Part shown: positions 8,593 to 17,186 of the stretch, piece after piece | Layout of the letters: each line of letters begins with the position of its first letter | Numbering within the stretch: the stretch's first letter is position 1 | NCBI GenBank assembly: GCA_021648125.1 | Contig: JAKITK010000008.1 | Coordinates: forward strand, 24,831-88,830 | Source: Lysobacterales bacterium | Lineage (GTDB): Bacteria > Pseudomonadota > Gammaproteobacteria > Xanthomonadales > SZUA-36 | Length of the DNA: 64,000 nucleotides | Direction of reading: 5' to 3' | The notes under the pieces: model-generated | What the model was told of the DNA's origin: nothing | What the model saw: only the letters and a program-made list of their open reading frames with translations | The model's database searches: none | Position numbers and translations under genes: made by a program

Positions 8593-10893
8593 ATGAAAGT
8601 CCTTACACTGCAAATTCTGGCAGCCCTGATGGTTTATGCTTCGGGGTCAGCTCACGCTGAGCAATTGCCCATCGAGGATAATATAACACCCAGTAATGCA
8701 GAATCAACCGATGCGCAGAGTGCTGTTCTCAATAAGATTTTAGTAGTCGGGGGCTCTGCTGGTATTCTCAAGGCAACCGGTTCCGCTCAGTATATTTCGG
8801 CGGAAGAAATTCGTGAACGCAACTACGATGATATCAATCAGGTAATGCGTAGCGTGCCCGGGGTGTATTTGCGTCAGGAAGATGGTTACGGTTTGTTTGC
8901 CAATATCAGCTTGCGCGGAGTTGATACCACTCGCAGTGCAAAAATCACCATGATGGAAGACGGGGTTTTGACTGCACCTGCACCCTATTCTGCTCCAGCC
9001 GCCTACTACACTCCGGCCGTTGGGCGGATGAGTGGGCTGGAAATTCTCAAAGGCTCAAGTCAGGTGCGCCACGGGCCACATACAACCGGCGGGGTGATTA
9101 ACTATTTGTCGACAAAAATACCCCGTAACCGGGAGTTTTTCTTGCGTACATCCTATGGTAGTTTTGCGGATGCGCGGGTTCACTTGTATTACGGGGATAG
9201 CGTAGCCACAAGCCAAGGGGGGGTAGGCTATCTGCTGGAAGGAGTTTATCGAAATTCCGGTGGATTCAAAACAATCGACAGCACCCCGGATTTCAATAAC
9301 GGTAATCAAACCGGTTTTAAACGCAGCGAACCCCTATTAAAGCTTTTCTGGGAAGCCGATACACAAATATATCAACGCCTGGAGTTTAAGTACGGCCGCT
9401 CAACGCTTGATGGTGATGTGACCTATCTTGGTCTTAGCGAGGCCGATTTCAAAAACGATCCATACCGGCGTTACGCCAGCACCCGCTTTGATAATATTGA
9501 TAGTGAAGAAAATCGAAGTTATTTGCGTTATAGCATTTCACCACTGGATGCATTGGATTTTATAACTACGCTTTACCACAGCACCTTTTCGCGTAACTGG
9601 TACAAGCTCAGGGACATTCGCGATGTTAACGGGGTTGCTGGCAACAACTATTCCCTGCCGTCCGCATTGGCACTAGATGATGAGGGCCTGGAATGCTTGC
9701 GTGGCGAGCTGACCTGTGTGCTGCGGGTCCGTGCTAACAACCGCGATTATAACAACGAGGGCATCGAATTCAACGGGTTTTACCGTTTCTCAAGTGCAAA
9801 TGCCAGCCATGAAATTACCGCAGGCATTCGTTTTAACAAAGATCAGGTGATCCGCTTTCAGTGGGACGACAAATACCGCCAAGCCGTAGATGGGACAATA
9901 TCTGAACTGATACCCGGAATACCCGGTGCTGCCGGCGACAGACTGCAAAAAACCGACGCGGTAGCGATTTATTTACAAGACACGATCGAATTTGGTGCTT
10001 GGAGCTTGGTGCCTGGTATCCGGATGGAGCAACTCGATCAGGTTTATATTGAAAATTATGCCAGTGACCAACCCGACCCGACGCTAACAAACCAGCTGAA
10101 CCTATGGGCCGGGAGTTTCGGGCTTAATTATTCCATTAACGATCAATGGGTCGTTTTTAGTAGTCTCAATCGCGGCTACTCGCCACCGAACCCCAAAAGT
10201 TCCAGCGAAGGCATCAAGGAAGAAACCAGCAATGCCTATGAGGCCGGCTTCCGGTATCAGGATAGTGATCGTTACCTTGAGCTGGAATCCACGCTGTTTT
10301 TCACCGATTTTAATAACTTAATCGTAGTCGACAATATCGGCGGGGCCGGTTCTGGTGAAAGCGCTAATTTCGGTAAAGTAAGAAGTTACGGTGTTGAGTT
10401 TTCTGCCAATTATGATGCTGGCATGACGCGTAACTGGAAAATCAGCAACCCTTGGGTACTAACTGCTACCTATACCAACGCCGAGCAACGAAATAACGCC
10501 GCCTCGGAAGATCCTGAGTCTATTTTTAGCTTTGGTGCGGTTGGCAACAAAGTACCCTACATTCCCGACCTGCTATTCAACCTGCAAACCGGTATCCACG
10601 GCCAAAATTGGGGTGGCACGCTCAGTGGTAGTTATGTGAGTGAGTCCTTTACAAGTGCTAGCAACACCCGTGAGCAGGTGAATGGAAATGGTGACCCGGA
10701 TTCGCGTTTTGGTATAACTGACAGCTACTTTCTACTGGATGCCTCGGTTTATTATCACTTTAGCTACACTGTGCAAGTATTTGCTGGGGTTCAAAACCTG
10801 ACCGATTCCAGCGCCGTAGTATCGCGCCAACCCGAAGGCCCTCGACCCGGGATGTCCCGTTATGTTTATCTGGGCTTTGAAATCAGCATGTAA
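8593..10893 (+). CDS. TonB-dependent outer-membrane receptor (FecA-like)
   Basis: A 766-residue outer-membrane receptor. A signal peptide covers residues 1-22 and a TonB-box-like stretch (LNKILVVGG) lies near residue 46. The plug domain spans about residues 55-165, with the typical motifs VMRSVPGVYLR, ISLRG, MMEDGV and LEILKGSSQVRHGPHTTGGVINY, and the rest is a 22-strand barrel. The plug most resembles FecA/ferric-citrate and related siderophore receptors. The protein ends in Met rather than the usual aromatic residue. The substrate cannot be read from sequence; iron chelates are favoured by the nearby ferric importer and the Fur-like upstream sites. Confidence 0.88.
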   Translation: MKVLTLQILAALMVYASGSAHAEQLPIEDNITPSNAESTDAQSAVLNKILVVGGSAGILKATGSAQYISAEEIRERNYDDINQVMRSVPGVYLRQEDGYGLFANISLRGVDTTRSAKITMMEDGVLTAPAPYSAPAAYYTPAVGRMSGLEILKGSSQVRHGPHTTGGVINYLSTKIPRNREFFLRTSYGSFADARVHLYYGDSVATSQGGVGYLLEGVYRNSGGFKTIDSTPDFNNGNQTGFKRSEPLLKLFWEADTQIYQRLEFKYGRSTLDGDVTYLGLSEADFKNDPYRRYASTRFDNIDSEENRSYLRYSISPLDALDFITTLYHSTFSRNWYKLRDIRDVNGVAGNNYSLPSALALDDEGLECLRGELTCVLRVRANNRDYNNEGIEFNGFYRFSSANASHEITAGIRFNKDQVIRFQWDDKYRQAVDGTISELIPGIPGAAGDRLQKTDAVAIYLQDTIEFGAWSLVPGIRMEQLDQVYIENYASDQPDPTLTNQLNLWAGSFGLNYSINDQWVVFSSLNRGYSPPNPKSSSEGIKEETSNAYEAGFRYQDSDRYLELESTLFFTDFNNLIVVDNIGGAGSGESANFGKVRSYGVEFSANYDAGMTRNWKISNPWVLTATYTNAEQRNNAASEDPESIFSFGAVGNKVPYIPDLLFNLQTGIHGQNWGGTLSGSYVSESFTSASNTREQVNGNGDPDSRFGITDSYFLLDASVYYHFSYTVQVFAGVQNLTDSSAVVSRQPEGPRPGMSRYVYLGFEISM

Positions 10894-10978
10894 ATTCAAA
10901 GCGGGGAAATTTAGCCTCAATCCTTTGTTGGTGCTAAGCTATTAGTACTGATTGTAAAAGAACATGAAGGAGAAAGGC

Positions 10979-11299
10979 ATGAATACCAGTACGCTATTCG
11001 TTTTTGGTGGTTTGTTGATACTACTCTCGACAGTCTCTACCGAGAGCCAGGCCGATGCCCGCAAACTACAACAGGAGAAACTTGATAACAGCTGCCAGCA
11101 GGCAAGGGAAGTCAAAATTGCACCACTACGAGAGGGTGTTATTAAAGATTGCGTTGCTTCAGGTAAAGAGAAAAAACATTGTCAGGATTTTTACAAAGAC
11201 TATGGTGAAAGAACCGGCCAGCGTGCAGCCTTGTTCATGGATTTACCCGAGTGTGAAAAAGCTTTCGAGTACAGTCGTTCCAATAGAAACAGTGACTGA
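10979..11299 (+). CDS. Small secreted protein with four cysteines, unknown function
   Basis: A 106-residue protein with a signal peptide (about residues 1-25, ending SQADA). The charged mature part has four cysteines (NSC, KDC, KHC, PEC) spaced so that two disulfides are possible. I chose ATG 10979 because a strong ribosome site (AAGGAG) lies 8 bases before it; an upstream in-frame ATG at 10964 has none. No family is recognised. It stands between the TonB-dependent receptor and the ferritin-like gene, so a link with metal handling is possible but unproven. Confidence 0.7.
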   Translation: MNTSTLFVFGGLLILLSTVSTESQADARKLQQEKLDNSCQQAREVKIAPLREGVIKDCVASGKEKKHCQDFYKDYGERTGQRAALFMDLPECEKAFEYSRSNRNSD

Positions 11300-11378
11300 G
11301 TCAGCTTTTTGCCTGGCACTTATTTTAAAATAAACAGTCAAACTTAATATAACATACCATAATTGTGGGGATATAAAT

Positions 11379-11666
11379 ATGGCAACCGAAGGCTATCACG
11401 AGCCCATCTCAACCCTTTCAAACGAAACCATGGACATGCACCGGGCTATTACTTCCTTAATGGAAGAGCTCGAAGCCGTAGACTGGTATAACCAGCGTGT
11501 TGATGCCTGTACAAACGGGGAACTAAAAGCCATTCTTGTGCATAATCGCGACGAAGAAAAAGAACATGCTACCATGGTTCTCGAATGGATACGCCGACAG
11601 GACCCGACTTTCGACAAGGAATTGAAAGACTACTTATTTACTGAAAAACCCATCGCACATCAATAA
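11379..11666 (+). CDS. Encapsulated-ferritin-like protein (EncFtn), no targeting tail
   Basis: A 95-residue two-helix ferritin-like protein. From memory of the Rhodospirillum rubrum EncFtn sequence, the core aligns closely: MEELEAVDWY and HNRDEEKEHA are shared. The iron ligands at the dimer interface would be Glu30, Glu60 and His63, with Trp36 and Tyr37 also kept. Such proteins form ring-shaped decamers that oxidise Fe(2+) inside encapsulin shells. Here the chain stops at EKPIAHQ, so the C-terminal encapsulin-targeting tail is missing, and no shell gene lies in the window. It may be a free cytosolic ferroxidase, or target a distant shell by another route. The LysE-type gene begins 6 bases downstream. 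Confidence 0.85.
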   Translation: MATEGYHEPISTLSNETMDMHRAITSLMEELEAVDWYNQRVDACTNGELKAILVHNRDEEKEHATMVLEWIRRQDPTFDKELKDYLFTEKPIAHQ

Positions 11667-11672
11667 TATATT

Positions 11673-12305
11673 GTGATTCCGCCTGAGCAGCTAGCTGCCT
11701 TTGTTATCGCTTCAATTGCCCTGGCATTGGTTCCCGGCCCGGATAACATTTTTGTATTAACCCAATCAGCACTCTACGGGCGCAAAGCCGGAATATTGGT
11801 AACGCTAGGTCTGTGTACGGGTTTAATTTTCCATACCGTACTGGTGGCCGCTGGGGTGGCGGCTCTTTTATTAGCATCAGCTTTCGCTTTCGGTCTGTTG
11901 AAGCTTGTCGGTGTTATTTACCTGCTATTTCTCGCATGGCAAGCATTCCATGCTTCTGCCACCAAGCTGCAAACAAATAAAGCCTGCCAATTAACCGGCT
12001 TTCAGCTCTACCGCCGCGGGATTATAATGAATATCACTAACCCCAAGGTTTCGATTTTTTTCCTGGCTTTCCTACCGCAGTTTACCGCTCCTGCCAATGG
12101 ATCCATCGGTCAACAGATTTTTCTCTTAGGTAGTATTTTTATGCTGACAACCTTGCTGGTTTTTGGCGGCGTTGCGTTTGCAGCTGGCGGCCTGGGCAGC
12201 TGGCTTCAGCGCACCCCGAAAGCTCAGGTTTATATGCAGCGCCTTGCCGGCTTTGTGTTTGTCGGTCTAGCGATCAAACTCCTCAGCGTAAACCTGAATC
12301 AATAA
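11673..12305 (+). CDS. LysE/RhtB family amino-acid exporter
   Basis: A 210-residue inner-membrane protein with about six membrane segments and the family's N-terminal signature ALVPGPDNIFVLTQS followed by the glycine-rich GILVTLGLCTG. The motif ITNPKVSIFFLAFLPQF in the middle is also diagnostic. Members export amino acids such as homoserine, threonine or lysine; the substrate is not predictable. Translation begins at GTG 11673, 6 bases after the EncFtn stop, with no clear ribosome site, so it may depend on translation of that gene. Confidence 0.88.
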   Translation: MIPPEQLAAFVIASIALALVPGPDNIFVLTQSALYGRKAGILVTLGLCTGLIFHTVLVAAGVAALLLASAFAFGLLKLVGVIYLLFLAWQAFHASATKLQTNKACQLTGFQLYRRGIIMNITNPKVSIFFLAFLPQFTAPANGSIGQQIFLLGSIFMLTTLLVFGGVAFAAGGLGSWLQRTPKAQVYMQRLAGFVFVGLAIKLLSVNLNQ

Positions 12306-12340
12306 ACGGGTTTCAGGGTTTATCTTGACGCTTGTGGGTG

Positions 12341-14218
12341 TTATTTAGCGCGCTGTTTTTTTTGCGCTTTTGCTTTATCCCGTTTAGTGGGTTTTTTATT
12401 TCTTGCCCGTGGTTTATGCCGCTTTTTCGGCTTATGGGCAAACTTACCAGTCGGACGACCAGCAAATTTTTTCTTTTCCCCTGATTCTTTTCCTGATTCT
12501 TTTCCTGTGTCTTTTCCTGTGTCTTTTCCTGTTTCTGTTGCTGGTCCACCGCTATCTACGCTCAAATTAAGCTGCTGCCCGGCAACCCAGGTCTTTTTTA
12601 AGACTGCAAGAATATCTTTAGGTAGGTTTTTTGGTAGATCAACCAAAGTAAAGTTCTCGCGAATATTGATACGCCCGATATTACCACTGTCCAAACCGGC
12701 TTCATTGGCAATTGCGCCAACGATATTACCGGGTTTAACTTTATCCTTATAACCCACCTCTAAGCGGTAGCGAGCCATATCCTCGCCCAAGCCGGCATCG
12801 TTGCGGCGGGGTTTTTTACCTCTTTTCCCAGAAGAGCCTTCACCGCGATTGTCGCGACCATCTCTGTCCCACTGGACTGATCGTTTATGCTGCGGTTGGT
12901 CTTTTAACAGGAATGGCACACTGCCTTGTAACATTTTGGCAATCGCTGCTGCAATTTCTACTGCCGGAATATTGTGTTCGCTTTCGTATTGTTCGATCAA
13001 CTGACTAAACAAGCTGAGATCGCCAGCTGCCAGCGTATCAGTAATGCGTTGCTTAAACCGATCAATTCGTGTGTCGTTGATCACCTGGGTGGTCGGCAAC
13101 TCCATTCTTTCAATTTCTTTACGGGTGGCTCTTTCTATCGCATACAGCATGCGCTTTTCCCGTGGCGCCACAAACAATATTGCATCCCCATGTCGCCCAG
13201 CGCGTCCAGTCCGGCCAATACGGTGGACATAGGCTTCGGTGTCGTAAGGAATATCATAATTTATTACATGGCTGATGCGCTCTACATCCAGCCCACGCGC
13301 TGCCACATCGGTTGCTACCAAGATATCAAGCGTACCTTTTTTAAGACGATTAACCGTGCGTTCCCGCTGATTTTGAGCAATGTCACCATTCAGCGGTGAT
13401 GCGGCAAAACCGCGTGCAGCCAGTTTTTCTGCTAACTCCACCGTTGCTGTTCTGGTGCGCACAAAAACGATCATCGCCTCAAACGGTTCGGCTTCCAAAA
13501 TACGGGTTAAGGCATCCAGTTTATGCACCCCGCTTACCGGCCAGAAACGCTGACGAATAGTATCTGCTGTCTGGGTTTTGACCTTAATTGTGACTTCAGC
13601 AGGATTGTTTAGATACTTGCGTGCTATCCGGCGTATTTGCTCGGGCATGGTGGCTGAAAACAGCGTAATTTGTCTTGTTTTCGGCGTCTGCTCAAGAATC
13701 CATTCAACATCATCAATAAAACCCATACGCAACATTTCATCGGCTTCATCCAATACTAGGGTTGTCAGTTTTCCCAGCCTCAAAGTGCCTTTGCGCATAT
13801 GATCCATCACCCGCCCGGGTGTGCCTACCACTACATGCACGCCGCGCTTGAGTGCGCGAATCTGGCCGCTGTAATCCTGTCCGCCATAGACCGGTAATAC
13901 ATGAAAACCTTTCAAGTATGTTGCGTATTTCTGGAAAGCCTCTGCTACCTGGATGGCCAGTTCCCGGGTTGGTGCTAATACCAACACCTGTGGGTCTTTT
14001 TGCTGCAACGAAATCTTCGATAAAACCGGCAAGGCAAAAGCCGCTGTTTTGCCGGTACCCGTTTGCGCCTGCCCCACAAGATCTCTGCCCTCTAGCATCA
14101 GGGGTATGGTTCTTGCCTGAATCGGTGAAGGGCTTTCGTAACCAACATCATCGAGTATTTTGAGCATGGGTTTGCTCAGTTTAAGATCGTTAAATGTGAC
14201 TGGGGTTTCGTTAGTCAT
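12341..14218 (-). CDS. deaD: DEAD-box ATP-dependent RNA helicase
   Basis: A 625-residue cold-shock/ribosome-assembly type RNA helicase. It has a Q-motif region (FNDLKLSKPMLKIL), AQTGTGKT (Walker A), PTRELA, DEADEML, SAT and HRIGRTGRAGR in order. An RNA-binding DbpA-type domain lies at about 470-560 (RLEVGYKDKVKPGNIVG), and a Lys/Arg-rich tail ends the protein. The tail holds ESGK/DTGK tandem units encoded by 12-base repeats. ATG 14218 is taken as start; TTG 14230 would add four residues. It is convergent with the LysE-type gene. Roles known for DeaD include unwinding mRNA and helping 50S assembly in the cold. Confidence 0.93.
   Translation of the reverse strand: MTNETPVTFNDLKLSKPMLKILDDVGYESPSPIQARTIPLMLEGRDLVGQAQTGTGKTAAFALPVLSKISLQQKDPQVLVLAPTRELAIQVAEAFQKYATYLKGFHVLPVYGGQDYSGQIRALKRGVHVVVGTPGRVMDHMRKGTLRLGKLTTLVLDEADEMLRMGFIDDVEWILEQTPKTRQITLFSATMPEQIRRIARKYLNNPAEVTIKVKTQTADTIRQRFWPVSGVHKLDALTRILEAEPFEAMIVFVRTRTATVELAEKLAARGFAASPLNGDIAQNQRERTVNRLKKGTLDILVATDVAARGLDVERISHVINYDIPYDTEAYVHRIGRTGRAGRHGDAILFVAPREKRMLYAIERATRKEIERMELPTTQVINDTRIDRFKQRITDTLAAGDLSLFSQLIEQYESEHNIPAVEIAAAIAKMLQGSVPFLLKDQPQHKRSVQWDRDGRDNRGEGSSGKRGKKPRRNDAGLGEDMARYRLEVGYKDKVKPGNIVGAIANEAGLDSGNIGRINIRENFTLVDLPKNLPKDILAVLKKTWVAGQQLNLSVDSGGPATETGKDTGKDTGKESGKESGEKKKFAGRPTGKFAHKPKKRHKPRARNKKPTKRDKAKAQKKQRAK
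12481..12528 (-). repeat. 12-base tandem repeat coding for the helicase tail
   Basis: Four adjacent 12-base units (two CTGATTCTTTTC, two CTGTGTCTTTTC on the plus strand) encode TGKD/ESGK-type tetrapeptides in the C-terminal tail of the DEAD-box helicase. In-frame slippage can add or remove units, so tail length may vary between strains. Confidence 0.85.
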
Positions 14219-14357
14219 TACAATGGCCAAAATTAGATGTTCGTGTTGAAGTAATAATACAGACTGGACTCAGGCCTTGTGATTCATAAATCATGCCAAA
14301 TTCAGCTTGCTGAGACTGTGGTATTGTAACGGTTTGCAGTCAACAGGGCACACTATT

Positions 14358-14510
14358 ATGAGTATCGGTTGTGAACCCGCCCCCAACCAAGATTTCAACT
14401 GGGGTAAACTTGAGGCTGACTGCTGCCATATCCACCGACAGTATCCCGATAACTGTAAATATAGCGTTGCTCTAAACCCGAGTATATCAACTTACTATGT
14501 CGTTACTTAG
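14358..14510 (+). CDS. Possible small protein upstream of the FMN dehydrogenase
   Basis: A 50-residue frame opens at ATG 14358 (MSIGCEPAPNQDFNWGKL) and ends at 14510, overlapping the next start by 14 bases. It contains four cysteines (one near the N-terminus, a CC pair, one in DNC). No family is recognised and no clear ribosome site is visible. The overlap with the next gene would fit translational coupling, but the frame could also be chance in a 280-base leader. Confidence 0.3.
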   Translation: MSIGCEPAPNQDFNWGKLEADCCHIHRQYPDNCKYSVALNPSISTYYVVT

Positions 14511-15681
14511 AACACTTTACCGCGGAAAAGACTACCGCCGCGCCTTATCAATTGAGGAACTTCGCCTGATTGGTCAGCGCCGCATACCAAACTTTAGCTT
14601 TGAATATGTTGAAGGTGGTGCCGAAACCGAAACCGCATTGCGGCGGAATATAGATGTTTTTAATCGCTATAGCTTCAAGCCCTCCACCCTGGTGAATACC
14701 GAGGGGCGTACATCAGACATTCAGCTGTTTGGAAAGCCTTCACCATCACCTCTGCTGATTTCACCTACCGGCTTAAACGGATTACTCCATCACCGTGGTG
14801 ATATAGCACTGGCAAAGGCGGCTGCGAATGCCGGTATTCCTTTCTGCCTAAGCACGGTATCAAATGCAACATTAGAAGATGTCGCCGTAGAAGCCGGTGG
14901 TCGCCTGTGGATGCAGCTGTATATGATGAACGACCGCAATATCGCTAGGGATATTATTACCCGCGCCGAGAAAGCCGGTTATGAAGCGTTAATATTTACC
15001 ACCGATGCCAATGTTTTTGGCCGGCGTGAATGGGATCTCAGAAATTACCGTCAGCCCGGAAAACTATCGCTAAGAAACATCCTTGATATCGCCCTACACC
15101 CGCGCTGGGTGGCTGATGTATTGATTCCAAACGGTATTCCCCTGTTCGAAAATGTGCTGGAATATCTGCCGCCGCAAATGCGCACGGTTAAAGGCGGGGT
15201 GGCCTCCCTGCCCGGCATGCTGGCACCGGATATCAGCTGGGGAGACCTCCGCTGGATCAGAGATATGTGGCCGCGGAAACTTATCCTAAAAGGGGTGTTG
15301 AATGTCGCCGATGCCAAACAAGCGGCTAGTCTGGGCTGTGATGGCGTTATCCTTACCAATCACGGTGGCCGACAACTCGACAGCTGTGTCACCCCGATTG
15401 AAGTGTTGGCAGAAATCAGGCAGGCCGTAGGGGAGCAATTAACTATTTTGATTGATAGCGGCTTTCGGCGCGGCAGCGATGTGCTTAAAGCCATTGCCCT
15501 CGGAGCAGATGCTGTAATGATTGGCAGACCCACGCTTTATGGTCTTGCTGCCGGTGGTCAACCAGGTGTTGAACATGCGTTGGCGTTATTAAATGAAGAA
15601 ATCGACCGGGTATTGGGGCAGTTAGGCTGTCGTTCAGTGCAACAACTCAACCCCAAAATGCTGGTCAAGAATGACCCCTAG
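14497..15681 (+). CDS. FMN-dependent alpha-hydroxy-acid dehydrogenase/oxidase (LldD-like)
   Basis: A 394-residue member of the L-lactate dehydrogenase / glycolate oxidase / mandelate dehydrogenase family. It shows the N-terminal FEYVEGGAETE motif, the substrate/FMN loop motif LTNHGGRQLD with the catalytic base His289, and the phosphate-binding end LIDSGFRRGSDVLKA then GADAVMIGRP. These TIM-barrel enzymes oxidise 2-hydroxy acids to 2-oxo acids with FMN, often passing electrons to quinone at the inner membrane. The exact substrate is not clear. The end of the gene overlaps modA by 11 bases, an unusual pairing. Confidence 0.85.
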   Translation: MSLLRTLYRGKDYRRALSIEELRLIGQRRIPNFSFEYVEGGAETETALRRNIDVFNRYSFKPSTLVNTEGRTSDIQLFGKPSPSPLLISPTGLNGLLHHRGDIALAKAAANAGIPFCLSTVSNATLEDVAVEAGGRLWMQLYMMNDRNIARDIITRAEKAGYEALIFTTDANVFGRREWDLRNYRQPGKLSLRNILDIALHPRWVADVLIPNGIPLFENVLEYLPPQMRTVKGGVASLPGMLAPDISWGDLRWIRDMWPRKLILKGVLNVADAKQAASLGCDGVILTNHGGRQLDSCVTPIEVLAEIRQAVGEQLTILIDSGFRRGSDVLKAIALGADAVMIGRPTLYGLAAGGQPGVEHALALLNEEIDRVLGQLGCRSVQQLNPKMLVKNDP

Positions 15682-16489
15682 AGTCAGCTATTTTATATTC
15701 TGCTCACTGCTGATATTTTCCAGCCTGCCGGGAACGCTGGAAGCAGCTGAAATACGGGTTGCTGTAGCCAGTAATTTTGTAGTCACAATGAAATTACTGG
15801 CTCGATCGTTTGAGACACAAAACAACCACCGCATAGTTATCGCCAGCGGCTCCACCGGCAAACACTTTGCGCAAATCAGCCACGGTGCACCTTTCGATTT
15901 ATTTTTTGCGGCAGATGCCAAACGCCCACAATTACTGGAACAGCAGGGCCTCGCCATAGATGGTACCCGCTTTACCTATGCCTTAGGTACACTAACGCTG
16001 TGGCAGCCTGAACAAACCACTAACCGTTCAGACAACAGTACAGGTATGCGTGAAACGACATCAATAGAGTCTAATTCCATCTTAAAAACGCTAAAACAAG
16101 CAAATTTTAACTATCTTGCAATAGCTAACCCTAAGTTAGCACCCTATGGAATGGCCGCAAAAGAGTCCCTGCAAGCACTCGGCTTGTGGGAAAAGTTACA
16201 AACACAGATAGTGCGTGGCGAAAATATCTCCCAGGCTTTTCATTTTGTTTATAGTGGCAATGCCCAGCTGGGTTTTGTTGCCCACGCACAGCTAATTCAC
16301 CTAGACCCGGATGCCAGGGGAGGTTTTTGGCAGATCCCGCCGCATTATTATCAGCCGATTGAACAACAAGCTGTACAGCTCAACGACAAAGCTGCCACCC
16401 GCGCTTTCGTAGAATACATTCGCTCTCCTGCCGCCAAACTCATTATTCAACAACAAGGGTATTTAACCAGCGACACTTTAGGGCGATAA
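15671..16489 (+). CDS. modA: Molybdate ABC transporter, periplasmic binding protein
   Basis: A 272-residue molybdate-binding protein with a signal peptide (residues 1 to about 25, ending LEAAE). The ModA sequence features AVASNFVVTMKLLA, IASGSTGKHFAQI and PFDLFFAADAKRPQ are clear. It binds molybdate or tungstate in the periplasm. It overlaps the end of the hydroxy-acid dehydrogenase gene and is followed by modB 10 bases later. A central insert near residues 115-135 (TTNRSDNSTG) is low in complexity. No ModE box was recognised upstream. Confidence 0.93.
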   Translation: MTPRVSYFIFCSLLIFSSLPGTLEAAEIRVAVASNFVVTMKLLARSFETQNNHRIVIASGSTGKHFAQISHGAPFDLFFAADAKRPQLLEQQGLAIDGTRFTYALGTLTLWQPEQTTNRSDNSTGMRETTSIESNSILKTLKQANFNYLAIANPKLAPYGMAAKESLQALGLWEKLQTQIVRGENISQAFHFVYSGNAQLGFVAHAQLIHLDPDARGGFWQIPPHYYQPIEQQAVQLNDKAATRAFVEYIRSPAAKLIIQQQGYLTSDTLGR

Positions 16490-16499
16490 TACAGAGACT

Positions 16500-17186
16500 A
16501 TGTTCTCAGAAGCTGACCTCACCGCGCTACTCATCACACTCAAGCTTGCTGGGTTAACCACGCTAATCCTGCTGCTTATTGGCACACCGCTGGCCTGGTG
16601 GTTGGCCCGCAGCCAGTGGCGCTTTAAATTCTTACTCGAGGCTGTGCTCGCATTACCTCTGGTTCTGCCACCTACTGTGCTCGGCTTTTACTTATTAATC
16701 GCACTCGGCCCGAAAGGCCCTGTTGGCGGCCTCGTTGAGGCCATGGGTGGCACAGCACCTACTTTTAGTTTTACCGGCTTAGTTATTGGCTCGGTACTCT
16801 ATTCCATGCCTTTTGTAGTTCAGCCACTTCAAAACGCCTTCGCCGCAATTGGCACTCGACCTTTGGAGGTCGCAGCCACACTTGGCGCCTCCAAAATAGA
16901 TCGGTTTTTTACTATTGCGCTACCATTAGCTCGGCCGGGGTTCTTAACTGCCAGCGTGCTGGGTTTTGCGCATACGCTGGGTGAGTTTGGCGTTGTATTA
17001 ATGATCGGCGGAAACATTCCCGGAAAAACCCAGGTTGTTTCTATTGCCATATATGATCATGTAGAACAGCTTAATTATGGGCAGGCTCATAGCTTATCCA
17101 TCGCCTTACTAATTTTCTCTTTTGTCCTGCTGGTCGCTGTATATGGCTTTAATCGTAATACCAACTTCAGCCTAATTAAAACATGA
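16500..17186 (+). CDS. modB: Molybdate ABC transporter, permease
   Basis: A 228-residue permease with five to six membrane segments. It carries the ModB motif LPLVLPPTVLGFYLL and the EAA loop EVAATLGASKIDRFFTIALP that contacts the ATPase. It forms the channel for molybdate with modA and modC products. The stop codon overlaps the modC start as ATGA, indicating translational coupling. Confidence 0.95.
   Translation: MFSEADLTALLITLKLAGLTTLILLLIGTPLAWWLARSQWRFKFLLEAVLALPLVLPPTVLGFYLLIALGPKGPVGGLVEAMGGTAPTFSFTGLVIGSVLYSMPFVVQPLQNAFAAIGTRPLEVAATLGASKIDRFFTIALPLARPGFLTASVLGFAHTLGEFGVVLMIGGNIPGKTQVVSIAIYDHVEQLNYGQAHSLSIALLIFSFVLLVAVYGFNRNTNFSLIKT

Noticed and set aside
11055..11333. 92-residue open frame overlapping the four-cysteine protein
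   Set aside because: It lies in another frame of a gene that has a strong ribosome site and signal peptide; no family features.
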